13,368 bases of DNA from Prevotellaceae bacterium (GTDB lineage Bacteria > Bacteroidota > Bacteroidia > Bacteroidales > UBA932), in contig JAITOP010000093.1 in assembly GCA_031289895.1 (NCBI GenBank), positions 1 through 13,368 of the forward strand, written 5' to 3'. Under the pieces are notes generated by a model. That model had not been told where the DNA came from. It did no database searches and was given only the letters and a program-made list of their open reading frames with translations. The translations under genes were made by a program, and so were the position numbers. Shown here piece after piece: positions 1 to 6,811 of this stretch. Within the stretch, counting starts at the first letter, position 1, and every line of letters begins with the position of its first letter.

Positions 1-124
1 GGCGCACGCTAAAACTGTTCGCGAAATTGAAACGCTTACAGGATTGGATTTCTTCTTCTACTTGCCGACAGATATACAAAATGCTGTTGAAACAACATTT
101 AATTCAGCATCTTGGGGGCTTTAG
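1..124 (+). CDS. DNA/RNA non-specific endonuclease, C-terminal end only (partial)
   Basis: The reading frame is open from base 2 to a TAG at 122-124 and enters the window from the left, so only about 40 residues are visible. The tail contains the pattern VREIETLTGLDFFFYLP followed by a short helix and a final W-G-L. This is the typical end of NucA/Serratia-type (beta-beta-alpha metal) non-specific endonucleases, whose last segment normally reads 'V.EIE.LTG.DFFP.LPD'. The catalytic DRGH region lies outside the window, so activity cannot be judged. It is followed after 94 bases by another secreted phosphodiesterase-type enzyme on the same strand, which supports a nuclease role and a shared operon. 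The identification rests on a short tail that I recognise from memory. Confidence 0.75.
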   Translation, partial: AHAKTVREIETLTGLDFFFYLPTDIQNAVETTFNSASWGL

Positions 125-218
125 AATTAAGAATTAAAAATTAAGAATTAAGAATTAGCGCATTAACATATTAGCAAATTAGCATATTAACACATTAGCA
201 TATTAGCACATTAAATTA
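124..218. repeat. Two short AT-rich word arrays filling the intergenic gap
   Basis: The whole 94-base gap between two same-strand genes is made of simple words. Bases 124-158 are imperfect copies of a 7-mer 'gaattaa'. Bases 159-214 are copies of a ~10-12-mer of the form 'catattagca/cacattaaca'. No promoter of the TAnnTTTG type is visible inside it, so the downstream gene is probably transcribed through the array. Confidence 0.8.
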
Positions 219-1250
219 ATGAAACATTGCAAATATATATTATTGATATTGATAATGTTGGGTTTTTACCTGACTGTCAATGCACAAGATAAAAAATATA
301 CTATCTTGTTTTACAACGTAGAAAATCTTTTTGATACGATAAATTCACCCGGAGTACGCGACGAAGAATTTACACCCACAGGCGCTAAAAAATGGGATAG
401 CAAAAAATATTGGCAAAAGCTGAGTAAACTCGAAGAAGTTTTTTATGGCGTAGCATCTGCGGTAAAAGACTATCCTACTATCATTGGCGTATCCGAAATT
501 GAAAATCGTAATGTACTTGAAGATATTGCAGCATTAGAAAAACTTCAAAAAGCCAATTATCAGATAGCGCATTTCGATTCGCCGGATGCACGCGGCGTAG
601 ATGTGGCTTTGTTTTATCGCCCCGACCAATTCAAATATGAAGGCAGCATGCCTATTACTGTTGATGTAGGTTTTAAAACGCGCGATATTCTTATGGTGTG
701 GGGAACTATCGAAAACGAGAAATTTTGTTTTTTCGTATGCCATTTTCCCTCGCGGATAGGAGGCAAACAATCGTCGGAAATACGGCGCGTGGCAGCCGCA
801 GAATATATGCGCAAAGCCGCCGACTCGATGATGCTCGTATATCCGGGTATAAAAATCGCAATCATGGGAGATATGAACGACGACCCTGTTGACAAAAGTT
901 TATACGAAGTAATAGGCGCAAAAGGCAACGAAAAAGAAATCGCCACTAACGGACTGTTTAACCCGTTTTACGAAATGTTTAAGAAAGGCTTCGGCTCGCT
1001 TGCCTACAACGATGAGTGGAACTTGTTTGACAATATAATCGTAAACGAGGCTCTGCTGCACGGCGAAAAAGGAACTATAAAACTGATAAAAGCCAAAGGA
1101 GCAAAATATTACGGAAATATTTTTAACCGTCCGTTTTTGATGCAACAAAGCGGACAATACAAAGATTATCCTCTCCGCACTTTTATCGGAAATGTTTTTC
1201 AAAATGGTTATAGCGACCATTTACCCGTATTTATTAATATAGCAAAATAA
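219..1250 (+). CDS. Secreted endonuclease/exonuclease/phosphatase (EEP) family protein
   Basis: 343 residues with a Sec signal peptide (hydrophobic residues 7-20, likely cut after NAQ at 23). The mature part is a full EEP (DNase I / AP endonuclease-like) fold. Visible signature positions are the N-terminal FYNVENLFDT with N33 and E35, metal-ligand region GVSEIENR with E93, FVCHFPSR with H175, GDMNDDP with D218 and N220, and the terminal SDHLP with D333 and H334. The set is complete, so the enzyme should be an active metal-dependent phosphodiesterase or phosphatase acting in the periplasm or outside the cell. Substrates could be DNA, RNA or a sugar/lipid phosphate. It lies between a non-specific nuclease and a TonB receptor gene that starts 12 bases after its stop, so breakdown of nucleic acids for uptake is the most likely job. 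That last step is inference from context. Confidence 0.88.
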   Translation: MKHCKYILLILIMLGFYLTVNAQDKKYTILFYNVENLFDTINSPGVRDEEFTPTGAKKWDSKKYWQKLSKLEEVFYGVASAVKDYPTIIGVSEIENRNVLEDIAALEKLQKANYQIAHFDSPDARGVDVALFYRPDQFKYEGSMPITVDVGFKTRDILMVWGTIENEKFCFFVCHFPSRIGGKQSSEIRRVAAAEYMRKAADSMMLVYPGIKIAIMGDMNDDPVDKSLYEVIGAKGNEKEIATNGLFNPFYEMFKKGFGSLAYNDEWNLFDNIIVNEALLHGEKGTIKLIKAKGAKYYGNIFNRPFLMQQSGQYKDYPLRTFIGNVFQNGYSDHLPVFINIAK

Positions 1251-1262
1251 CAAATTAAAAAT

Positions 1263-4046
1263 ATGAGAATAAAATCACTACTATTATTATTTATGCTTAC
1301 GGTTTTTGCAGCTTCGGCGCAAGATGCGGGAGGCATTAAAGGAAAGGTTGTTACACGAACAACACGACAACCTGTTGAAGGAGCAAAAGTAAGTTTAAAC
1401 ACTCCTTCATCTTCGGAAACTCTTACTAATTCCGAAGGCGTTTTTGAATTTACCGATATTTCTGTCGGCACATGGAATATAACTGTTGAATCGCCCGACT
1501 ACACAGCCGTAACGCTTAGCGTGAAAGTTGCAGCCGGAATTACAACCGAAATTAATATTATTTCACTGTCGCCCGAATTTTCGGCAAATGCTGATTTCAC
1601 AACAGTAGAATTTGATATGGATGTTGATGATATAGGGCAGGATTTGCCTGTTACTCTATCGGCATCAAAAGATGTTTTTGAAAACATCGCAAGTTATGAT
1701 TTCGGAATACTTCGCTTTCGCAATCGCGGATACGATAACAGCACAGCAAAAGTATATCTTAACGGAATATACATGAACGATGCGCAAAGCGGGTATACAC
1801 CTTGGTCGCTCTGGGGCGGACTTAATGAAGTTACACGCAATCAGGAATCAAGCAGCGCAATGAAAATATCCGATTACGGCGTAGGCTCAATTAACGGAAT
1901 AACCAATATTCTCACCACACCATCGCAACTGCGAAAAGGCTTTCGCGCAAGCGTTGTAAATGCAAGCGGACAATATCTTTTTCGCGGCATGGTTACTTAC
2001 GCTTCGGGCGAAAATGACAAAGGATGGTCGTATGCACTTTCGGCATCTACACGTCAGGGCGGAAACTTTTGGGTAAACGGAGTTGATAATAATTCATGGT
2101 CGTATTTCGGCTCTGTTGAAAAACGAATTAACAACAGCCGTCTTGCACTTACATTTTTCGGCGCACCCTCAATTCGCGGCGTACAGGCAGCATCTACACA
2201 GGAAGTGTACGATTTGGTAAACAGCAATTTTTACAACGCCAACTGGGGATACCAAAACGGCAAAAAACGCAATGCCCGCGTTCGCGATAATCACGAACCT
2301 GTGGTGATGCTTAATTATACTCTTGATATTAATGCCAAAAATAAATTACAGGCAGGCATTTCATATCGCTTTGGACGTAACGGATATTCGGCATTGGAAT
2401 GGTACGATGCGCAAGACCCGCGTCCCGATTACTATCGCTACCTGCCAAGTTATTTTAGCGAAAATCCAAATCCCACCAACAACGACCCTGTTAAAGCCGC
2501 TTATCTGGAAGAAGGTTGGGCATCGGATTGGAATATACGACAAATTAATTGGGCTGCATTGTATGATGTAAACCGCAACAGTTATTTCGACCCTGCCGAC
2601 GGTGTTATTCCCGGAACTACCGCTACAACCCGCCGCTCGAAATATATTGTTGAAGAACGCCGCACCGACCAGCAGGATTTAAATGCAAACGTAAAATTAA
2701 CATCGTTGCTGTCTGATAATTTCAAACTTAATTACGGTTTCGATTATCGTATTAATCAAACAGAATATTTTAAAGTTGTGAAAGACTTGCTGGGAGGCGA
2801 ATATTGGTTGGATGTTGACCAGTTTGCCGAACGCGATTTTGGCGCAGGCGATATTGTTCAAAACGATTTAAATCATCCCAATCGTATTGTTGGTGAAGGT
2901 GATAAATTCGGTTACGATTATTATTCGAAATTAAACAGCCAGCGTTTGTGGACAAATTTGCAATACAACGGCGGACAATGGGAGGCTTACGCAGCACTCG
3001 AAGGCGGACATACGATTTTCTGGCGCGAAGGATTGTTCAGAAAAGGATTGTATCCCAATAATTCGTTTGGAAAATCAATGGCGCAGGATTTTTGGACATA
3101 TACCGCAAAAATAGGCGCAACATATAAAATATCAGGAGCGCACACTCTTTGGGCAAATCTGGCTTTAATTGAAAATGCACCCAATTTTAACCATTCAATG
3201 ATATCACCGAAAACGCGCAACGATTTTGTATCCGGACTTACTACCGAAAAAGTCGCCAGCGCAGATTTGAATTATTCATTACACTTGTCGTGGATAAAAA
3301 TGCGCCTGTCAGGATATTACACAACTATAAAAGACCAAGTAAACGTAATAAATTTTTATGATGATGTAAATCGCACATTTGTTAATTTTGCTATGAGCGG
3401 TATTGACCAAAGCCATACAGGATTAGAAGTTGGCTTAGAAATACCATTAGTTTATAATATTACTCTGAAAAGCGCGTTAAGTTACGGATATTATATTTAT
3501 ACGTCTAATCCAAATGTAACCATAACAGCCGACAATAACAGCAAAGTATTCAGCAATGATGTTGAAGGTGAAACAGTATATTGGAAAAACTATAAAATAT
3601 CGGGAACTCCGCAAACGGCTTTCGACATAGGATTGGATTATCGTTCACGTAAAAATTTATTTTTAGGCGTTGACCTTGGATATTATGACGCAAATTATAT
3701 ATCATTAAATCCGATGCGCCGAACAGATATGATTGTAGCACCGCTTGCTCAACAAAACAGATATGATGAAATTAAAGAACTAACACGTCAGGAAAAATTT
3801 CCAAGCGCGTTTGTTCTTAATGCCAGCATAGGTAAATTTTGGTATATAGGAAAATATATGCTCGGAATGAATCTCGATATAAAAAATATTTTGAATAACA
3901 AGAAAATTGTAAGCGGCGGCTACGAACAAATGCGTTTTGCCAGAGATACATCTAATGCCGACCAGATAATTTATTCGCCGTTTGATTCAAGATATTTTTA
4001 TTTGATGGGTACTACTTATTATCTGAATGTATATTTCCGTTTCTGA
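1263..4046 (+). CDS. TonB-dependent outer-membrane receptor with carboxypeptidase-regulatory N-domain
   Basis: 927 residues. Signal peptide 1-19 ends in ASAQ. Residues ~22-100 form a CarboxypepD_reg-like beta domain (GGIKGKVVTRTTRQPVEGAKV ... VFEFTDISVGTW). The plug follows at ~125-225 with the motif FRNRGYDNSTAKVYLNGIYM, and the rest is a long beta-barrel rich in aromatic/Asn/Tyr strands ending in YYLNVYFRF, the terminal Phe expected for BAM insertion. It lies in the outer membrane and imports a bulky ligand using TonB energy. The gene starts 12 bases after the EEP gene and is followed 26 bases later by a lipoprotein gene; there is no SusD homologue, so this is not a standard polysaccharide locus. 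A nucleic-acid-derived ligand (oligonucleotide, nucleoside or phosphate) is suggested by the neighbouring nucleases, not by the receptor sequence itself. Confidence 0.9.
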   Translation: MRIKSLLLLFMLTVFAASAQDAGGIKGKVVTRTTRQPVEGAKVSLNTPSSSETLTNSEGVFEFTDISVGTWNITVESPDYTAVTLSVKVAAGITTEINIISLSPEFSANADFTTVEFDMDVDDIGQDLPVTLSASKDVFENIASYDFGILRFRNRGYDNSTAKVYLNGIYMNDAQSGYTPWSLWGGLNEVTRNQESSSAMKISDYGVGSINGITNILTTPSQLRKGFRASVVNASGQYLFRGMVTYASGENDKGWSYALSASTRQGGNFWVNGVDNNSWSYFGSVEKRINNSRLALTFFGAPSIRGVQAASTQEVYDLVNSNFYNANWGYQNGKKRNARVRDNHEPVVMLNYTLDINAKNKLQAGISYRFGRNGYSALEWYDAQDPRPDYYRYLPSYFSENPNPTNNDPVKAAYLEEGWASDWNIRQINWAALYDVNRNSYFDPADGVIPGTTATTRRSKYIVEERRTDQQDLNANVKLTSLLSDNFKLNYGFDYRINQTEYFKVVKDLLGGEYWLDVDQFAERDFGAGDIVQNDLNHPNRIVGEGDKFGYDYYSKLNSQRLWTNLQYNGGQWEAYAALEGGHTIFWREGLFRKGLYPNNSFGKSMAQDFWTYTAKIGATYKISGAHTLWANLALIENAPNFNHSMISPKTRNDFVSGLTTEKVASADLNYSLHLSWIKMRLSGYYTTIKDQVNVINFYDDVNRTFVNFAMSGIDQSHTGLEVGLEIPLVYNITLKSALSYGYYIYTSNPNVTITADNNSKVFSNDVEGETVYWKNYKISGTPQTAFDIGLDYRSRKNLFLGVDLGYYDANYISLNPMRRTDMIVAPLAQQNRYDEIKELTRQEKFPSAFVLNASIGKFWYIGKYMLGMNLDIKNILNNKKIVSGGYEQMRFARDTSNADQIIYSPFDSRYFYLMGTTYYLNVYFRF

Positions 4047-4072
4047 TAAATAATTTTTTTGAATAAATTAAT

Positions 4073-4933
4073 ATGAATAAAAAAATGAATAAAATGAAAA
4101 ATATAACATTACTCTCGATAACCCTGTTGACATTAATATTTACAGGGTGTACAAAATATGACGACCCCGCAGAATTTGTGCCTGTACAAATGCAGCCAAA
4201 TATGACTGTAAAACAACTGAAAGCGTTATTTATATCATCGCCGCTTATGGTTGAAAATGAAAATGCTATTGTGGCAGGTAAGGTTATAAGCACCGATAAA
4301 AGCGGCAATTTGTATCGCACACTGTACATTCAGGACGAAACATCGGGTATCGAAATAAAAATAGGAAAAACAACCCTGTACAATACCTACAAAGTGGGAC
4401 AAATTATTTATATCAAACCTCATCATCTTTGTTTGGGACAGTACGGCGGTATGGTTAGTTTAGGCTCGCCGTCAACCGACAGCAAGTATCAAAACTCGTG
4501 GATTGATGTGCCTGTGCTTATTAACAGTACAATATTCAGAGGCGAAATATCAACTCCCGTAACACCCAAAATTGTTCAGACAGCAGCCGATATTAATGAC
4601 GATACATTCGGCACATTGGTTACCTTGAAAAATGCAACCTACAAATCGGGCAATCTGCTTACGTGGGCTAAGAAAAACGAAACAGATACAACCGAAGATG
4701 ATTCAAGCTACGGCGAACAAACTTTTACACTAAGCGATGGACGTGAAATTGTAGTACGAACAAGCGGATATGCGAAATTTGCCGATACGCCAATCAGTTG
4801 TTACACAGCATCGGGCGCAACAGAGCCTATTGTAGCCGGAAAAAAAGTAAACATAACAGGAATATTTACAAAGTACAACAGTATATATCAGTTAGTACTA
4901 AATACGGATAAAGACGTATTATCCGCACAATAA
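4073..4933 (+). CDS. DUF5689-like OB-fold lipoprotein
   Basis: 286 residues from the first of three in-frame ATGs (4073, 4085, 4094). The last one gives the cleanest signal peptide, and no ribosome-binding site decides between them. The lipobox is IFTGC with Cys26, followed by TKYDDP; an acidic +4/+5 region of this kind matches the Bacteroidota surface-export signal, so the protein is probably displayed on the cell surface. The body holds two probable OB-like beta barrels. One is at ~60-155, with NLYRTLYIQDETSGIEI and GQIIYIKPHHL. The other is at ~170-285, with FTLSDGREIVVRT and GKKVNITGIFTKYNSIYQL. This matches DUF5689, often encoded next to or fused with secreted nucleases in this phylum. 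A ligand-capturing partner of the TonB receptor is a reasonable inference. A hairpin terminator follows the stop. Confidence 0.78.
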   Translation: MNKKMNKMKNITLLSITLLTLIFTGCTKYDDPAEFVPVQMQPNMTVKQLKALFISSPLMVENENAIVAGKVISTDKSGNLYRTLYIQDETSGIEIKIGKTTLYNTYKVGQIIYIKPHHLCLGQYGGMVSLGSPSTDSKYQNSWIDVPVLINSTIFRGEISTPVTPKIVQTAADINDDTFGTLVTLKNATYKSGNLLTWAKKNETDTTEDDSSYGEQTFTLSDGREIVVRTSGYAKFADTPISCYTASGATEPIVAGKKVNITGIFTKYNSIYQLVLNTDKDVLSAQ

Positions 4934-4949
4934 ACCAAGCAAACAAATG

Positions 4950-4985
4950 AAAAGCGTAAAGTATTTATACTTTACGCTTTTTTTA
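4950..4985 (+). terminator. Rho-independent-type terminator after the nuclease/TonB operon
   Basis: A 14-bp perfect stem (aaaagcgtaaagta paired with its complement at 4968-4981) closes a 4-base loop and runs into a T tract (4978-4985). It begins 17 bases after the lipoprotein stop and marks the end of the operon. Confidence 0.85.
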
Positions 4986-4996
4986 GTCATAAAAAC

Positions 4997-5062
4997 AATT
5001 ACGAATTACGAAATTACGAATTACGAATTACGAATTAAAAATTACGAATTAAAAATTACGAA
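4997..5062. repeat. 'attacgaa' word array
   Basis: About eight imperfect copies of the 7-8-mer attacga(a), mixed with 'aattaaaa' variants, lie directly after the terminator. The same word reappears at 5258-5345 and 6640-6716. Confidence 0.85.
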
Positions 5063-5080
5063 AATTGTTGAATAGCAAAA

Positions 5081-5140
5081 AGTCCCGAAGGGACGAAATG
5101 TGCATAACCCCGTATGTAGCGCAGCGGAATGCGGGGATGA
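5081..5140 (+). repeat. REP-like double hairpin element
   Basis: Two hairpins stand 13 bases apart. The first is gtccc-gaa-gggac (5082-5094). The second has an 8-bp stem pairing 5108-5115 (ccccgtat) with 5129-5136 (atgcgggg, one G-T pair) around a GC-rich loop containing gcgcagc. The surroundings are AT-rich, so the element stands out. A reverse-oriented relative with the same order of parts lies at 11863-11956. Such elements often give rise to spurious short ORFs; I see no gene here. Confidence 0.65.
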
Positions 5141-5227
5141 AAATGCGCAACAAAAAGAGTGCGGAGAATTAAAAATTAAGAATTAAGAATATTTTTAATA
5201 TAAATGAAAAAATAAACTTTTGAGGTA

Positions 5228-5257
5228 TTGAAAATCTTTTTTTATTAATTACCTTTG
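5228..5257 (+). promoter_or_regulatory. Bacteroidota-type sigma promoter for the C45 hydrolase gene
   Basis: A TTG at 5228-5230 and an exact TAnnTTTG box (taccTTTG, 5250-5257) are separated by 19 bases, which fits the known Bacteroides/Flavobacterium consensus. A start of transcription near 5264 is expected, giving a leader of about 160 bases before the ATG at 5425. The leader is almost entirely word repeats. Confidence 0.65.
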
Positions 5258-5345
5258 CATTACGAAACAATTACGAAATTTACGAATTACGAAATTTACG
5301 AATTACGAAAATTACGAATTACAAAAATTACGAATTACGAAATTT
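5258..5345. repeat. 'attacga' word array in the 5' leader
   Basis: About ten imperfect copies of attacga/aattacga(a/t) occupy most of the predicted leader. Its last 27 bases (5330-5356, ending in aaatttgtagaataata) are repeated exactly at 6702-6728, on the far side of the hydrolase gene. Confidence 0.85.
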
Positions 5346-5360
5346 GTAGAATAATACTTT

Positions 5361-5415
5361 ATGAACTTTACAAACTTTACAAACTTTACAAACTTTATAA
5401 CTTTATAACTTTATT
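5361..5415. repeat. 'aaactttac' tandem array before the start codon
   Basis: Four near-perfect copies of the 9-mer aactttaca are followed by three copies of the 8-mer 'aactttat'. It ends 10 bases before the ATG of the next gene, so copy-number change could alter translation or leader folding. Confidence 0.8.
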
Positions 5416-5424
5416 AAAAATTTT

Positions 5425-6624
5425 ATGAGAAACATTATAGCGATAATATTAATAATAATGCTTGCGGTTGTTGAAAAATCGGCGGCATGCACTTCGGCGA
5501 TAATTACGGGTAAAGCCACTGCCGACGGTCGTCCGCTGATGTGGAAACATCGCGACACAGGCACAGAAAACAACAGAATTGTTTATGCCAAAGGCGCAAA
5601 ATATTCGTACATAGGTTTAACCAACAGCACCGATATTAAAAACGAAGAAATATGGGCAGGAACAAACAGCGCAGGATTTTGTATTATGAATACAGCATCG
5701 TACAATATTAAAGATTTGAACGACGAAACAAAAATTAAAGACCGCGAAGGAATAATTATGCGAATGGCGCTTGAATGTTGCGCCACAACACACGATTTTG
5801 AGTATTTTCTTGACACCGTAGCAAAGCCAATGGGAATTGAGGCAAACTTCGGCGTGATTGACGCGCAGGGCGGCGCAGCATATTACGAAACAAATAATTT
5901 TACATATATAAAATATGATGCCAACAATCCCGAAACCGCTCCGAATAACTATATAATACGCACAAACTATTCGTGTTCGGGCATAGACGATAAGGGAATG
6001 GGTTACATTCGCTACGAAAATGCAAAATATCTTTTCGAAAATCACGAATCGCAAAAATTTACTCCCGAATGGATATTCACGGCGGCATCGCGCTCGTACT
6101 ATCATTCGGTGCTTAACGATGATTTGAGAACGCTAATGCCCGAATTTGCAATCGACCAAGATTATATTCCGCGCAACAGCACATCGGCAGCCATTATTTT
6201 TCAAGGAGTGCAGCAAGGCGAACCGTCGGAGCGCACAACAATGTGGACAGCGGTTGGATTTCCTCCTTGTTCGGTTGTAGTTCCGCTATGGGTTAAAGGC
6301 GGCGAGCAATTGCCCGAAATACTGACAAAATCGGATAACAACAATTCTCCTTTATGCGATAAAGTTGTTGCATTAAAACACAATATTTTTCCGATAGAAC
6401 GCGGAAACGGCGTAAAATACATGAACTTTTCGTTGCTATACAACAAAAACGGCAACGGAATAATACAAAAAATAGCACCTTACGAAAAAGAAATTTTTGA
6501 AGAAACATATAAACGAATTAACGAATGGAATAAAACTTCGTGGAACACCGAAAACATTAGTGATTATTATAAGTATCTGAATGATAAAATTGTAAAAATA
6601 TATAGAGATTTATTTGATTTGTAA
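5425..6624 (+). CDS. Exported Ntn-hydrolase, C45 / linear amide C-N hydrolase type
   Basis: 399 residues. The N-terminal signal segment (residues 3-16 hydrophobic) ends in SAA, directly before Cys22. The text from Cys22 (CTSAIITGKATADGRPLMW, then KHRDTG) is the characteristic start of cysteine N-terminal nucleophile hydrolases related to penicillin V acylase, bile-salt hydrolase and acyl-CoA:6-APA acyltransferase. In these enzymes the exposed Cys is both nucleophile and alpha-amine base, and an Arg follows ~20 residues later (R43 here). Later family-like patterns are EIWAGTNSAGFCIMNT, GVIDAQGGAAYYETN and RTTMWTAVGFPPCSVVVPLW. Cleavage by signal peptidase would itself create the active N-terminus. 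The AAC context also resembles a lipobox, so a lipid-modified Cys cannot be excluded, but that would block catalysis. The substrate is unknown; amide bonds of acylated amino acids, bile salts or peptides are possibilities. The gene stands alone between repeat arrays. Confidence 0.82.
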   Translation: MRNIIAIILIIMLAVVEKSAACTSAIITGKATADGRPLMWKHRDTGTENNRIVYAKGAKYSYIGLTNSTDIKNEEIWAGTNSAGFCIMNTASYNIKDLNDETKIKDREGIIMRMALECCATTHDFEYFLDTVAKPMGIEANFGVIDAQGGAAYYETNNFTYIKYDANNPETAPNNYIIRTNYSCSGIDDKGMGYIRYENAKYLFENHESQKFTPEWIFTAASRSYYHSVLNDDLRTLMPEFAIDQDYIPRNSTSAAIIFQGVQQGEPSERTTMWTAVGFPPCSVVVPLWVKGGEQLPEILTKSDNNNSPLCDKVVALKHNIFPIERGNGVKYMNFSLLYNKNGNGIIQKIAPYEKEIFEETYKRINEWNKTSWNTENISDYYKYLNDKIVKIYRDLFDL

Positions 6625-6639
6625 TTGGAAGAAGCAATC

Positions 6640-6728
6640 AATTACGAATTACGAATTACGAAATTACGAATTACGAATTACGAAATTACGAATTACGAAT
6701 TACGAATTACGAAATTTGTAGAATAATA
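6640..6728. repeat. 'attacga' word array after the hydrolase gene
   Basis: About eleven copies of attacga/aattacga(a) run from 6640 to ~6715 and end in the same 27-base sequence as the upstream array (6702-6728 equals 5330-5356). The hydrolase gene is therefore bracketed by direct repeats about 1.37 kb apart. Confidence 0.85.
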
Positions 6729-6745
6729 AACTTTATTATTTTTCA
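6722..6745. terminator. Possible weak bidirectional terminator between convergent genes
   Basis: A perfect palindrome, aataataaa (6722-6730) and tttattatt (6732-6740), is followed by more Ts. It sits between the convergent hydrolase and exporter genes. The stem is only A-T pairs, so it may be just AT-rich sequence. Confidence 0.3.
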
Positions 6746-6751
6746 ATTTTT

Positions 6752-6811
6752 AAGTCTTGGTTCTTTGCTCTTGTTTCTTGGTTCTTTGTTTCTTGCTTCT
6801 TGTTTCTTGGT
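6752..6811. repeat. 'ttcttggttctttg' word array
   Basis: Imperfect copies of tcttggttctt/tgtttcttg (on the minus strand, aaccaagaaacaag words) begin directly next to the exporter stop codon and continue about 60 bases. This is a word class different from the attacga arrays. Confidence 0.75.

Noticed and set aside
614..946. Minus-strand frame opposite the EEP gene
   Set aside because: It lies fully within a convincing coding gene with intact catalytic motifs and has no protein features of its own.
5617..6105. 162-residue minus-strand frame opposite the C45 hydrolase
   Set aside because: Its Cys/Val/Ile-rich composition is what results from reading the opposite strand of an AT-rich gene; no recognisable domain.
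4997..6728. CRISPR array
   Set aside because: The repeats are 7-9-base degenerate words without unique spacers of constant length, and no cas genes are near.
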